35,014 bases of DNA from JBCBWG01 sp964579305 (GTDB lineage Bacteria > Pseudomonadota > Alphaproteobacteria > Rhizobiales > Hyphomicrobiaceae). The position numbers and the translations under genes were made by a program. Of the stretch, positions 16,825 to 24,774 are shown piece after piece. The notes below the pieces were generated by a model. It made no database searches and had not been told where the DNA came from. It was given only the letters and a program-made list of their open reading frames with translations. Each line of letters starts with the position of its first letter. Within the stretch, counting starts at the first letter, position 1. Where the stretch lies: contig CAZOGY010000020.1 in the NCBI GenBank assembly GCA_964579305.1, forward strand, positions 1-35,014, given 5' to 3'.

Positions 16825-17424
16825 GTGCGATTGACCAAGCAGACCTCCGATGCGGTCAAGATCCTCACGCTTTGCGCACGCGCTGAAGTCGATGCGGCGC
16901 CGCTCAAAGTCGCCGTGATCGCGGAAGCCGCCGGCATAACGCGTCAACTCGGGCTCAAGCTTGTCAACGCGCTGGCCCACCTCGGCTACGTGACGACCGT
17001 ACGCGGACCACGCGGCGGCATCCGGCTGGCGCGTCCCGCGGCCGAAATCCCGGTTGGAAGCGTCGTGCGCGATTTCGAACAGCGCCGGACCGCTGGCGAC
17101 GTCAATGTCGGCGACGATTTACACCCCATGCTCGATAGTGCGTTTGAGGCGTTTGTCGCCGTCTTGGACCTGCATACCATTGCAGATCTCGCCGCGCGCG
17201 AACCCGTTAGCGAACATGGGTCATCTGATGTTGGACCGGGCGATGATCGGTTGAGCGCGGATGCTGCGATGGCTCCGGCTTCTGTCGTTCCCGGCCAAAG
17301 CCCACCGCTCGCTGCGCAGGCTTCGACACAACCTGCAGCGCGCGCGCAAAAGCCTGCAGCCCAACGGGCGCCACGTGAACGCGCGCGCCCCACCAAGTCT
17401 GCAACGCGCCCGTCCGGTCCGTGA
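16825..17424 (+). CDS. Rrf2 family transcriptional regulator lacking cluster cysteines
   Basis: 199 residues. The N-terminal winged helix is Rrf2-like: MRLTKQTSDAVKILTLCA, then VAVIAEAAGITRQLGLKLVNAL as recognition region and the wing VRGPRGGIRLARPA. The dimer helix DSAFEAFVAVLDLHTIADL aligns with the same part of NsrR. The loop that carries three cysteines in NsrR/IscR, just before this helix, here reads NVGDDLHPM with none; the only Cys is C17 in helix 1. The last 60 residues are a low-complexity Ala/Pro/Arg tail. GTG start at 16825 with GGTAGGAA upstream. Ten bases separate it from the next gene, so they form an operon. Confidence 0.82.
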   Translation: MRLTKQTSDAVKILTLCARAEVDAAPLKVAVIAEAAGITRQLGLKLVNALAHLGYVTTVRGPRGGIRLARPAAEIPVGSVVRDFEQRRTAGDVNVGDDLHPMLDSAFEAFVAVLDLHTIADLAAREPVSEHGSSDVGPGDDRLSADAAMAPASVVPGQSPPLAAQASTQPAARAQKPAAQRAPRERARPTKSATRPSGP

Positions 17425-17434
17425 AGGGGACACT

Positions 17435-17986
17435 ATGAGAGCACGCGGTCCAAACAACACAGCGAAGTCAGCATCTCAAACGCCAGCGGCAGATTCGGCC
17501 GTCTCAGCGCGCGCAACCCGGCCTGCGGATCTCGTCGGGCTTGGCTTTCGTGGCTGGATGCATGGATTTCAGGGCACCGAGGTTGCCTGTTGGGGGCGCG
17601 TGTGGAGTGCTTACGCGGCTGCGTTGCCGGCAGGCCTCGCCGGTCCGGCGGTGCAGGCGTTGGCGGAGTGGGTCCGTGCCGTACACATGCGCTCAGCGCG
17701 GCGCATTGAGGTTGCCCCGCTGGATTGCGCAACGTTCTGCCGTGACGAGTGCATGGCGATCTCAATCATCGCAGCGGCGCAAAACGAAACGTGCCCTGCC
17801 ATGCGTGCGTGTGCGTTCACGCTGCTCGGCTCATCCGACATCGATCCGGTGATCGCACCCGCCACCCGTTTTGCTGGAACGTTACATGCCGCCGGATGCA
17901 CGCTGACGCCGGACGCCATCGCGCCAGCCCTCTCGCAGGCCTCACCAGACCGCGAGACACACAGTCAAGCCAGCGCCCGCCACTGA
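17435..17986 (+). CDS. Cysteine-rich hypothetical protein
   Basis: Not recognised. 183 residues with a low-complexity N-terminus (about 1-30), then a helical body. Seven cysteines occur at 52, 98, 102, 106, 120, 126 and 155; C98-x3-C102-x3-C106 followed by C120-x5-C126 looks like a possible metal or Fe-S binding set, or a disulfide switch. There is no signal peptide or membrane segment, so it is probably cytoplasmic. The ATG has a good ribosome binding site (GAAGGGGA) and lies 10 bases after the Rrf2 gene, so co-transcription is very likely. Rrf2 genes often precede the pathway they control; here the partner might hold the sensing group the regulator lacks, which is inference. Confidence 0.75.
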   Translation: MRARGPNNTAKSASQTPAADSAVSARATRPADLVGLGFRGWMHGFQGTEVACWGRVWSAYAAALPAGLAGPAVQALAEWVRAVHMRSARRIEVAPLDCATFCRDECMAISIIAAAQNETCPAMRACAFTLLGSSDIDPVIAPATRFAGTLHAAGCTLTPDAIAPALSQASPDRETHSQASARH

Positions 17987-18003
17987 GGTGGTCCGCTCGG
18001 CAC

Positions 18004-18897
18004 CTACCACTCCCACTGGAACAGCACGTCATTCGTCGGCAACGGCACATCAAGTGTGACACCGGCCCGCGACGCCCGGATCCAGGCCACGTGACCGTCG
18101 AACCTGCGCCCATCGATGAGCGTAAGCGTGACCGGTTCACGTTCCCGCAAACCTTCCGCGAAATCGATGCCAAAGCCGCCCGGCGCAGCGTCCCGCACAA
18201 GCACATCTCGGATCGCTGAAGTGGTCTCAAGCCGGGCCGTCATATTGAGCAGGACGCGGCGGTGGCGCCGCCTCTGTGCCCAATCCGGCAACGCATCCCC
18301 CTCCTGGCCAACAAACCGCCACCCGCCAGAGCGGGCATTGGTCAGCATCTGCGCAAGACGCTTACGATCCAGGCCGGTCGGATCACAGGCCGTTTCCGGT
18401 GAGGTCAATACGAGCATGTCGCAAACGTCGCGCGCCGAACCACACACGTGGCGCCATTGTCGGGCATGCAGCGCGACTTCGGCCGGTCCGATCAGGTCAT
18501 GCGCAGCGGCGGCCTTGCGCATTTCATGCTTGGCCACGGCGAGTTCGCCGACAAACGACGCAACCGCCGATGCAAGCGCGCGCATGTGGCTATGCTCAGC
18601 CGTCAAATCCCCGAACGCAGGCGCAAGGATTGGGCGCGCCGGCATATGGGTGAGCAGGCGTGACAGGTCGACCACATCGTACTGGGCCGCGCTTCGATTG
18701 AGGCAACTGGCGATCAGCGCAGACAGAAGCGCTGCACCGTCGATTTCGCGGGCCAACGCATCGATGAGATCTTCCAGATCGCGCTCTTCCGGCGAGACTT
18801 GGAGTGGCTCGCCGCCGGGAACCTCTCGCGCCCGCCCGCGCATCAAGACCCGTTTGGGTTGCTGCCAAGGTGTGAACCGTCGGTCGCTTGTGTCCAT
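18004..18897 (-). CDS. PilZ domain protein (putative c-di-GMP receptor)
   Basis: 297 residues. The N-terminal 200 are helical and unlike any family I recognise (an Ala-rich stretch with a HMRALASAVASFVGELAVAK helix, about 104-123). The C-terminal 90 form a PilZ domain: the arginine motif RxxxR in QRRRHRRVLL (209-214), then DAAPGG at 236-241, where the usual (D/N)xSxxG has Ala in place of Ser, and a beta-barrel with RFDGHVAWIRASRAGVTL. Binding of c-di-GMP is likely but could be weakened. It starts 10 bases after the stop of the EAL gene, with GAGG upstream, so the pair is an operon in which one protein makes or degrades the signal and the other reads it. Confidence 0.82.
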   Translation of the reverse strand: MDTSDRRFTPWQQPKRVLMRGRAREVPGGEPLQVSPEERDLEDLIDALAREIDGAALLSALIASCLNRSAAQYDVVDLSRLLTHMPARPILAPAFGDLTAEHSHMRALASAVASFVGELAVAKHEMRKAAAAHDLIGPAEVALHARQWRHVCGSARDVCDMLVLTSPETACDPTGLDRKRLAQMLTNARSGGWRFVGQEGDALPDWAQRRRHRRVLLNMTARLETTSAIRDVLVRDAAPGGFGIDFAEGLREREPVTLTLIDGRRFDGHVAWIRASRAGVTLDVPLPTNDVLFQWEW

Positions 18898-18907
18898 GAC
18901 GAAAGCC

Positions 18908-20914
18908 TCAAGACGCGGATTGATGGGCTGGGAGGTCCGTGTCGAGGTCCAGGAGTTTGGGTTCGACCGGAGTTTGGGGGTGGCGATCTGAGTAAGTCAG
19001 CCGCCGCGCCCGGGCTTCGCTAGACGCGATCACAGCGGCGATGCCATCGACTGGACCCGGCTTGGAAAAGTAAAATCCTTGCACCTCGGTGCAGGCCTCC
19101 TGGCGCGCGATCGCCAGTTGCGCAGCCGTTTCCACACCTTCCGCAGTCGTTGCCATGGCAAGGCTTGCGCCCAGATTGGCAATGGCGCGCAAAATCAGAA
19201 GCTTGTGCCCGGCATCGGGCAGCCCCGCCATGAATGAGCGGTCGATCTTGATTTTGTCGAACGGGAAGTTCGACACGTAATTCAACGACGAATACCCCGT
19301 GCCGAAGTCGTCCATCGCGATTTGGACGCCAAGCGCCTTGATCTCACGCAAGGTGGCAAGCGCGTCGTGCCCCGCCTCCAGCATGATCGTCTCAGTCACC
19401 TCGATCTCAAGGCGCCAAGGCGCAAGCCCGCTTGTCTCCAGCGCTAATCGGATACTGTCGACGAGACCGCCGGAGCGGAACTGCAGCGGCGAGATATTGA
19501 CAGCAACGCCGATGTCATCCCGCCACGACGCGGCCTGTCGGCAGGCTTCCTGAATCACCCAGTGGCCAATCGGCACGATTAAGCCGCTGCTTTCTGCCGC
19601 CGGAATAAAATCTGCCGGCGAGATCAGGCTCGCACCGTCCTGCGATGGCATCCGCAAGAGCGCTTCCATCCGCACGACTTTCGCCCGTGCGAGGTTCAAG
19701 ATTGGCTGGTAGTGCAACACGAACGTCTCGCGCACCAACGCGCGCCGTAACGCGTCTTCCAGGGCCCGGCACTGCGCGCCCGCGTGTTCCATGTCTTCGG
19801 CAAAAAAACAGTAAGTGCCAGCGCCGTCCGATTTGGCTTTCCTGAGTGCGCAATCCGCGCGCTGCCATAAGACCTCAGCGTCAGTGACGTCTTCGGGGGC
19901 AACGGCAATGCCCATGCTGACGCCAACCACCAGCGCATTCGGGCCGATCCGATATGGCAGGTTCAACGCGCGCGACATCTGCTTTGCGCGCGCCTCCGCC
20001 TCGTGCGCGGACGGGGCCGGCCCGCGCAGAATGGCGAACTCATCGCTGCCTGTCCGGGCACAAACATCGCCCGCGCGCAAGAAAGTCCGAAGCCGGTCAG
20101 CGACCGCGCACAAAAGCTGATCGCCAACCATTTGCCCATAGCGTTCATTGATCGCGCGGAACCGATTAACCGCGACAAACAAAAGGGCAGCCCCCCTTGG
20201 CCCGGTTCCAGAATGCGCGGCTTGAGCGATCTGAGACATCAGCGCCGCGCGATTGGCGAGGCCTGTCAAACCATCGCGTCCGGACAGCGAGCGGACCTGC
20301 TCGCCATGAGATAACCGCGCGCTGATATCATCGTGGGTCGCAATATAATAACCGTCGGAAAGATCACAGCAGCTAACCAGCACCGTCCGGCCGTTTAAGA
20401 GGTGGCGTGTCATCCGCCACGGTCGCTCACTTTGGTTCACGCACAGCGCCACATATTCATCGATATCGCGCTGGGGAATTCGCCCCCGCTCCGCCTGGAC
20501 CTTGACGACATCGGCCAATGCAAGTCCTGGCCAAATATCGCCGCGGGCCATCCCATAAATCGAGCGATAGCCGGCATTGGCAATCACCAATCGATCCTGC
20601 GCATCATAGATACAAATACCGCGTGCCGCGAATTCCACCGCCTGCGCCAGTGGATTGGCCGGCACTTCCCACCGCGCCGCGGTCACGCGATTGAACAGCG
20701 CGCCAAGGTCACCCAACTCCAAATCAACGGCTGTTTCGATCATCCAAGCCTCCGCACTTTGGTGATCAGAAGCACCGTCAGCACTCAATTTAATTTGACC
20801 AGAACATTCAACGTACCAACGGATGTTTCCTGGACGTGCCGAAGTTTGAGGGGGATACATGTCAAAGTCGTCATGCAAATTCAGCATCCTAGAATGCGAA
20901 TTTGAAGATTTCAT
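18908..20914 (-). CDS. PAS-GGDEF-EAL c-di-GMP phosphodiesterase (degenerate cyclase)
   Basis: About 668 residues. A PAS-like segment (about 95-190, FAARGICIYDAQDRLVIANAG) precedes a GGDEF domain (about 205-375) and an EAL domain (about 400-650). The EAL residues are in place: MEALLRM (EAL at 417-419), EVTETIM, DDFGTGYSSL, KIKIDRSF, AEGVET and QGFYFSKP, so phosphodiesterase activity is expected. The GGDEF signature is GSDEF, and the first metal-binding Asp of the D-x-D-x-F motif is Ala (AVNRFRAINE), so cyclase activity is doubtful and the domain may only bind GTP. No membrane segments. Start: the ATG at 20914 is seven bases after the phyR stop; an upstream GTG/ATG frame overlapping phyR (from 20959) is possible. 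Confidence 0.88.
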   Translation of the reverse strand: MKSSNSHSRMLNLHDDFDMYPPQTSARPGNIRWYVECSGQIKLSADGASDHQSAEAWMIETAVDLELGDLGALFNRVTAARWEVPANPLAQAVEFAARGICIYDAQDRLVIANAGYRSIYGMARGDIWPGLALADVVKVQAERGRIPQRDIDEYVALCVNQSERPWRMTRHLLNGRTVLVSCCDLSDGYYIATHDDISARLSHGEQVRSLSGRDGLTGLANRAALMSQIAQAAHSGTGPRGAALLFVAVNRFRAINERYGQMVGDQLLCAVADRLRTFLRAGDVCARTGSDEFAILRGPAPSAHEAEARAKQMSRALNLPYRIGPNALVVGVSMGIAVAPEDVTDAEVLWQRADCALRKAKSDGAGTYCFFAEDMEHAGAQCRALEDALRRALVRETFVLHYQPILNLARAKVVRMEALLRMPSQDGASLISPADFIPAAESSGLIVPIGHWVIQEACRQAASWRDDIGVAVNISPLQFRSGGLVDSIRLALETSGLAPWRLEIEVTETIMLEAGHDALATLREIKALGVQIAMDDFGTGYSSLNYVSNFPFDKIKIDRSFMAGLPDAGHKLLILRAIANLGASLAMATTAEGVETAAQLAIARQEACTEVQGFYFSKPGPVDGIAAVIASSEARARRLTYSDRHPQTPVEPKLLDLDTDLPAHQSAS

Positions 20915-20921
20915 TTTTATA

Positions 20922-21752
20922 TCAAATCGCCACCGACTTTGGCAAACTTTGTCGCGCATCTCGCCAGTTCATAAGTGCTTGGCTGACGGTTGATTGAATG
21001 GCGAGGCGGCGGAATGGTTTTGAGATCAAATATGTCGGCTCGGGTCTCAAGCCCGTAAGCAGTCGCTCCGGGTAGGCGGTTACGAAAATCACCGGCACTG
21101 TGTGGCGTGCGAGTAGGTCGTGCACGGTGTCAATGCCACTTGAGCCGTCGGCGAGTTGAATATCTGCCAGGATAAGATCGATCGAGAGATTTTGGATCGC
21201 TTCAAGCGCTTCGGATCGTGTGCGCGCAAGGCCGGCAACGGTATGCCCAAGATCGGTAACGATGGCCTCAAGATCCATCGCAATGAAGAACTCGTCTTCG
21301 ATGACAAAGATATTCGCCGGTTGCTCTGCGGCGAGTTCCCGATAAGCCGTGTCGAGCAATTTGGCGAGATCATGGGGCCGCACGTTCAAGATTTCCGCAG
21401 TCTCGCTGGCGGTGAAGTCCATCATCGACATCAACAAGAACGCAGCGCGCGACCGCGAAATAAACGTGGGGTGGTCCACAACCTCAAGCGCCTCGTGCTG
21501 GCATTTTGGCACCGCGGAAGCATGGGCAACATGCCGGCTCTGGTTTTCAGCAAATGGAGAAAAGTAAAGCTCGATGAGAACGGCAAACAATGCGCAACGC
21601 GGCGCAAGCTCATTGGTCGTGACGGCGCTTGTCGTCAGGCGCTCCAATACCAGAACCACGAGGTCGTCGCCTTCGGCCTGTGAGCCGCACAAAGCACGTG
21701 CAAAGCGACGCAAATCCGGTAAACATCTGGAGAATTCAGAGCCAAGGTGCAC
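20922..21752 (-). CDS. phyR: PhyR-type general stress response regulator
   Basis: 276 residues with the PhyR fold: an N-terminal sigma-factor-like domain (about 1-140: LPDLRRFARALCGSQAEGDD, then RAAFLLMSMMDFTASETAEI) and a C-terminal receiver (about 147-265). The receiver has the acidic pocket IEDE, the phosphoacceptor D197 in ILADIQL, the PhyR-type VIFVTAYPERLLTG and K245 in ISKPF. When phosphorylated, PhyR binds the anti-sigma factor NepR and frees EcfG. No nepR or ecfG lies beside it; instead it sits between an HWE kinase and a c-di-GMP phosphodiesterase. GTG start with GGGAG upstream. The gene is 114 bases downstream of the kinase and seven bases upstream of the EAL gene. Confidence 0.9.
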   Translation of the reverse strand: MHLGSEFSRCLPDLRRFARALCGSQAEGDDLVVLVLERLTTSAVTTNELAPRCALFAVLIELYFSPFAENQSRHVAHASAVPKCQHEALEVVDHPTFISRSRAAFLLMSMMDFTASETAEILNVRPHDLAKLLDTAYRELAAEQPANIFVIEDEFFIAMDLEAIVTDLGHTVAGLARTRSEALEAIQNLSIDLILADIQLADGSSGIDTVHDLLARHTVPVIFVTAYPERLLTGLRPEPTYLISKPFRRLAIQSTVSQALMNWRDARQSLPKSVAI

Positions 21753-21866
21753 GCGCGGATACTCCCAATGTCAATCTGCCGCGCGATATGACGTGAAATG
21801 TCCTAAACCACAGTGCCTTGAAACGATGTTGTTGAGAGGTGTTGAACCTGTTTGTCTGCCGCCATC

Positions 21867-23192
21867 TCAATCGGTTGCGTGATCCAGCAAGCCTGGATCC
21901 ATCGATTTGCGGATAAGTTGAAAATAGTTTCCATTGACGTCGAGGCCATCGGCATCGCGTTTGACGAGAAAGCGAACTTTCGCATCAAGGCCCGCCTCAG
22001 TGAAATAGGTCGTGGCTGTCCCATCAAGCGCGAACTGCACGCCGCGCTGCATGAGAAAGCTGCCAAACCCCGGGTTTTGAGATTCAGAGGGTCGGGGACC
22101 GCCGCGTTCAATCCAACGGATCTCGAGCTCGTAGCAATCGTTGCGGGACACGATCACTTCCGCTGCACATAAAACACGGCCAGCCGGAACCGATAATGCA
22201 CCATGTTTGATCGCATTGGTCGTCAGTTCATGAAACAAGAGCGCAAGCGTAATGGCTTGCTGTGCACCGATATGGACCGGACAAAGTTTGAGAGATATTT
22301 GCGGCTCATAGGCGGGAAAGGCTTCAAGCACAACAATGCGCATCAGGTCATCAAGGCCAAGCGATTGCCAGTCGTTGCGCGTCAACAAGTCATGCGCGCG
22401 GGAGATACTTTGCAAGCGCTTTTCGATCACATGGGCAAATTCTGCCGGGTCCGGGCACGACGTCAGCGTCTGGCGGACGATGCCTTGAACGATCGCAAGT
22501 GTATTCTTGACCCGGTGGTTGAGTTCACCAATCAGAAGCCGGCGGCTTTCTTCGTTGCGTTTGCTTTCGTTAATATCTTCGATGATTGCAATGGAGGTTG
22601 GTTCTCCATTCACACCCTCGCCGTGAACGGATACAGTCATCCGCGTCCAAAACCGGCCACCATCGCGCGTCAGCCATCTTTTTTCTGCCGAAACGCTTTC
22701 CAACGCACCGGACCAAAGCGCATCGCGCTTGGCGCTATGAATGCCAATATCTTCAGGTGCGGTCAGATCGTGATAATGGCGGCCGATAATCTCACCTGTG
22801 CGATACCCCAGATAACCCGCAAAGCGCCGGTTCGCGTCGCGCACGATGCCACCGCGGGAGACAAGCAGGATGCCGACGGCTGCATTGTCGAATATCGCCC
22901 GCAATTGCGCTGCGTCTTGACGCAATCGCTCAAGCTCGATGGCGCCCTCGGCTGGGCGTTCGTCACTGTTTAAAGCGGTGGCCGGAGCCAGGCTTGTTTG
23001 CGACGAGTGAGGGGTTTGGCCGGAAGGCTGGGCCGGTTGCGTTGCCATGCCGGGGTCCTGCTGCGGCGCTGCGCCGAGAGCAATATCCGATTTTTTCGGA
23101 ACCGCTTTGCGATCCGCAGATCGGATGACATTGCCCTGTTTCCAACATGATAGAGCATCTTTATCCGACGACTTGACCGCAAGTGCGGTCAC
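21867..23192 (-). CDS. PAS-containing HWE-family sensor histidine kinase
   Basis: 441 residues from a GTG; an in-frame ATG at 23048 with AGGA upstream would give a product about 48 residues shorter and is equally possible, since the first 80 residues are low complexity. A PAS domain spans about 95-210 (LRAIFDNAAVGILLVSRGG). The H-box is LIGELNHRVKNTLAIVQG with phosphorylated H226; the ATPase part has LLFHELTTNAIKHGAL and the RWIERGGP that names the HWE group, then GFGSFLMQRGV. No membrane segment, so it senses in the cytoplasm. HWE/HisKA_2 kinases commonly phosphorylate PhyR, and this gene directly precedes phyR on the same strand. Confidence 0.9.
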   Translation of the reverse strand: MTALAVKSSDKDALSCWKQGNVIRSADRKAVPKKSDIALGAAPQQDPGMATQPAQPSGQTPHSSQTSLAPATALNSDERPAEGAIELERLRQDAAQLRAIFDNAAVGILLVSRGGIVRDANRRFAGYLGYRTGEIIGRHYHDLTAPEDIGIHSAKRDALWSGALESVSAEKRWLTRDGGRFWTRMTVSVHGEGVNGEPTSIAIIEDINESKRNEESRRLLIGELNHRVKNTLAIVQGIVRQTLTSCPDPAEFAHVIEKRLQSISRAHDLLTRNDWQSLGLDDLMRIVVLEAFPAYEPQISLKLCPVHIGAQQAITLALLFHELTTNAIKHGALSVPAGRVLCAAEVIVSRNDCYELEIRWIERGGPRPSESQNPGFGSFLMQRGVQFALDGTATTYFTEAGLDAKVRFLVKRDADGLDVNGNYFQLIRKSMDPGLLDHATD

Positions 23193-23426
23193 GTGTGGTC
23201 AGATGTTGCTCTAGGTTTTACGGCGCGGACTAAAACAGCCGCGCCAGCGACACCTCAACCCGCGACACCCCCCAACAAGTCCCGATTTTGGCAAAGGCCG
23301 GGTCACTCCGTCGTTCAAAGGACTTGCCATCGCGGCGGTGCGGGACTGCCGGTCAAATGAACCAAATCGCCCCCTGGTGCGTCTGCCATTTGCGCAAAGC
23401 CGCTTAAAACCAAAAGGCAGGTGATC

Positions 23427-23756
23427 ATGGCAGCGGGAAAATACGGCACCCTCGGGTTAAGCATTCTGGTCAGCATTTCCGCGGCTGGGGGACAGGCCCG
23501 CGCCAGCTCAAACGCGTGGGAGTGCGAGATGTCCGGCGGCCGCACCGCGCGTTATCAGGTGACCGGCGAGACCTGTCGGTTCGGCGTGCAGCAGGGCACC
23601 GTTCGCAATGGCCAATGCGAGATCTCTGACCCGCAGTTGCGCATCATCACGTTTGACAGGGCAACGGGCGCGCTGACTTATGAAGACACCGATGCCGACA
23701 CGATTTCGCGCGGCGTGTGCACACCGGCGCGCAGCGGCAAACGCAAAGTCTATTGA
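23427..23756 (+). CDS. Small secreted hypothetical protein
   Basis: 109 residues. The N-terminus is a plausible signal peptide (KYGTLGLSILVSISAAGGQA, likely cleaved near ARA/SS at about 25-27). The rest is a beta-rich sequence with four cysteines (in WECEM, ETCRFG, GQCEI and RGVCTP) that could form two disulfides in the periplasm. No family recognised. ATG at 23427 with AGGCAGG upstream; a GTG two codons earlier is possible. Convergent with the enoyl-CoA hydratase gene and isolated by about 230 bases on its left. A GGCGCGG/CCGCGCC inverted repeat lies in that left gap near 23222-23248. Confidence 0.65.
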   Translation: MAAGKYGTLGLSILVSISAAGGQARASSNAWECEMSGGRTARYQVTGETCRFGVQQGTVRNGQCEISDPQLRIITFDRATGALTYEDTDADTISRGVCTPARSGKRKVY

Positions 23757-23855
23757 TCACAAAATCTGCTTATCACGGGCTGGCAGGCGCCGCGGCATCA
23801 GCGACACACCGCCCGCCTTGGCCGTCGCGCCTTGGGCATTGCCACGGCAGCGGCC

Positions 23856-24656
23856 TCAGCGCCCCTTGAAGTCCGGCCGGCGCTTTTCGATGAAAGCGGT
23901 CATGCCTTCGGTCCGGTCCTCGGTGGCAAAAAGCGTATGCAGCGCCTTGCGCTCCAGCGCGAGACCGGCCTGCAACGACGCGCTTTGGCCTTCAATGATG
24001 CATTCCTTGATCGCCCGCACGCCGAACGGTGGCATCCGCGCAATCGTCTCTGCCATCTTAAGCGCGGTTTCCAAAACCTCCCCATCCGGCACGCAATCGG
24101 AGGCAAGGCCCATGGCTAAGGCCTGAGGACCGCTGACCGGTTTGCCGGTCAGGCACATTTTCATGGCTTGATATTTGCCGACGGCGCGCGTCAGCCGCTG
24201 CGTGCCGCCCGCACCGGGCAGGATCCCAACGCGCACTTCAGGCTGACCGAGCTGAGCGCTTTCACCGGCAATAATGATGTCGCACATCATCGCAAGCTCC
24301 AGCCCGCCGCCAAGCGCATAGCCATTGACGGCCGCGATCACCGGCTGCGGCGTTGCTGCAATGGTTGCCCAGTATCGCTCTGTTCGCCGCCGGATCACAT
24401 CCGTCATCGATTGCGCGGCCATGTCTTTCAGGTCCGCACCGGCCGCAAACGCTTTTTCATCACCCGTCAGAACAATGCAGCGCGCGTCTTCATCGTCATG
24501 CAGCGCTTCAAACGTCGCCGCCAGCGCCTGGCGCAGAGGCATCGACAGCGCATTAAGCGCGTCCGGCCGGTTCATCCGCACAACGACAACGCCGCCCTCG
24601 CGCCGTTCCACAAGCACCAAGTTCTGCGTGTCCTGACCGCTCTGCTCCTGCGACAT
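23856..24656 (-). CDS. Enoyl-CoA hydratase/isomerase
   Basis: Crotonase-fold enzyme of 266 residues that hydrates 2-enoyl-CoA to 3-hydroxyacyl-CoA. The oxyanion hole and CoA site are in AFAAGADLKDMA and NGYALGGGLELAM. The two catalytic glutamates E120 and E140 (in GQPEVRVGILPGAGG) are 20 residues apart, as in rat mitochondrial hydratase, so this is a true hydratase rather than a general crotonase-fold protein. PaaF-like in length. The ATG at 24656 follows a GAGGGAGAA ribosome binding site. It is divergent from the 3-hydroxyacyl-CoA dehydrogenase gene with 118 bases between, so both arms of the locus likely share control. Confidence 0.93.
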   Translation of the reverse strand: MSQEQSGQDTQNLVLVERREGGVVVVRMNRPDALNALSMPLRQALAATFEALHDDEDARCIVLTGDEKAFAAGADLKDMAAQSMTDVIRRRTERYWATIAATPQPVIAAVNGYALGGGLELAMMCDIIIAGESAQLGQPEVRVGILPGAGGTQRLTRAVGKYQAMKMCLTGKPVSGPQALAMGLASDCVPDGEVLETALKMAETIARMPPFGVRAIKECIIEGQSASLQAGLALERKALHTLFATEDRTEGMTAFIEKRRPDFKGR

Positions 24657-24774
24657 GCCAGTTCTCCCTCGTGTGTTTGCCGGGAACCCTAGTCCAAAGG
24701 CTGAGAGTGGTGCTAGCCTAATGGCAAAGAGGCTGGACACTGATCCGGTCCACGGAGGAAACGAAGGGGACGCG

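Noticed and set aside
22203..22973. Plus-strand open frame of 256 codons
   Set aside because: Antisense to the histidine kinase, which has full H, N and HWE motifs; the plus-strand product has no family features.
20922..23426. nepR, ecfG or an EcfG promoter (GGAAC-N16/17-CGTT) near phyR
   Set aside because: No small NepR-like or sigma-factor frame is present, and no GGAAC with a properly spaced CGTT was found upstream of the kinase or phyR.
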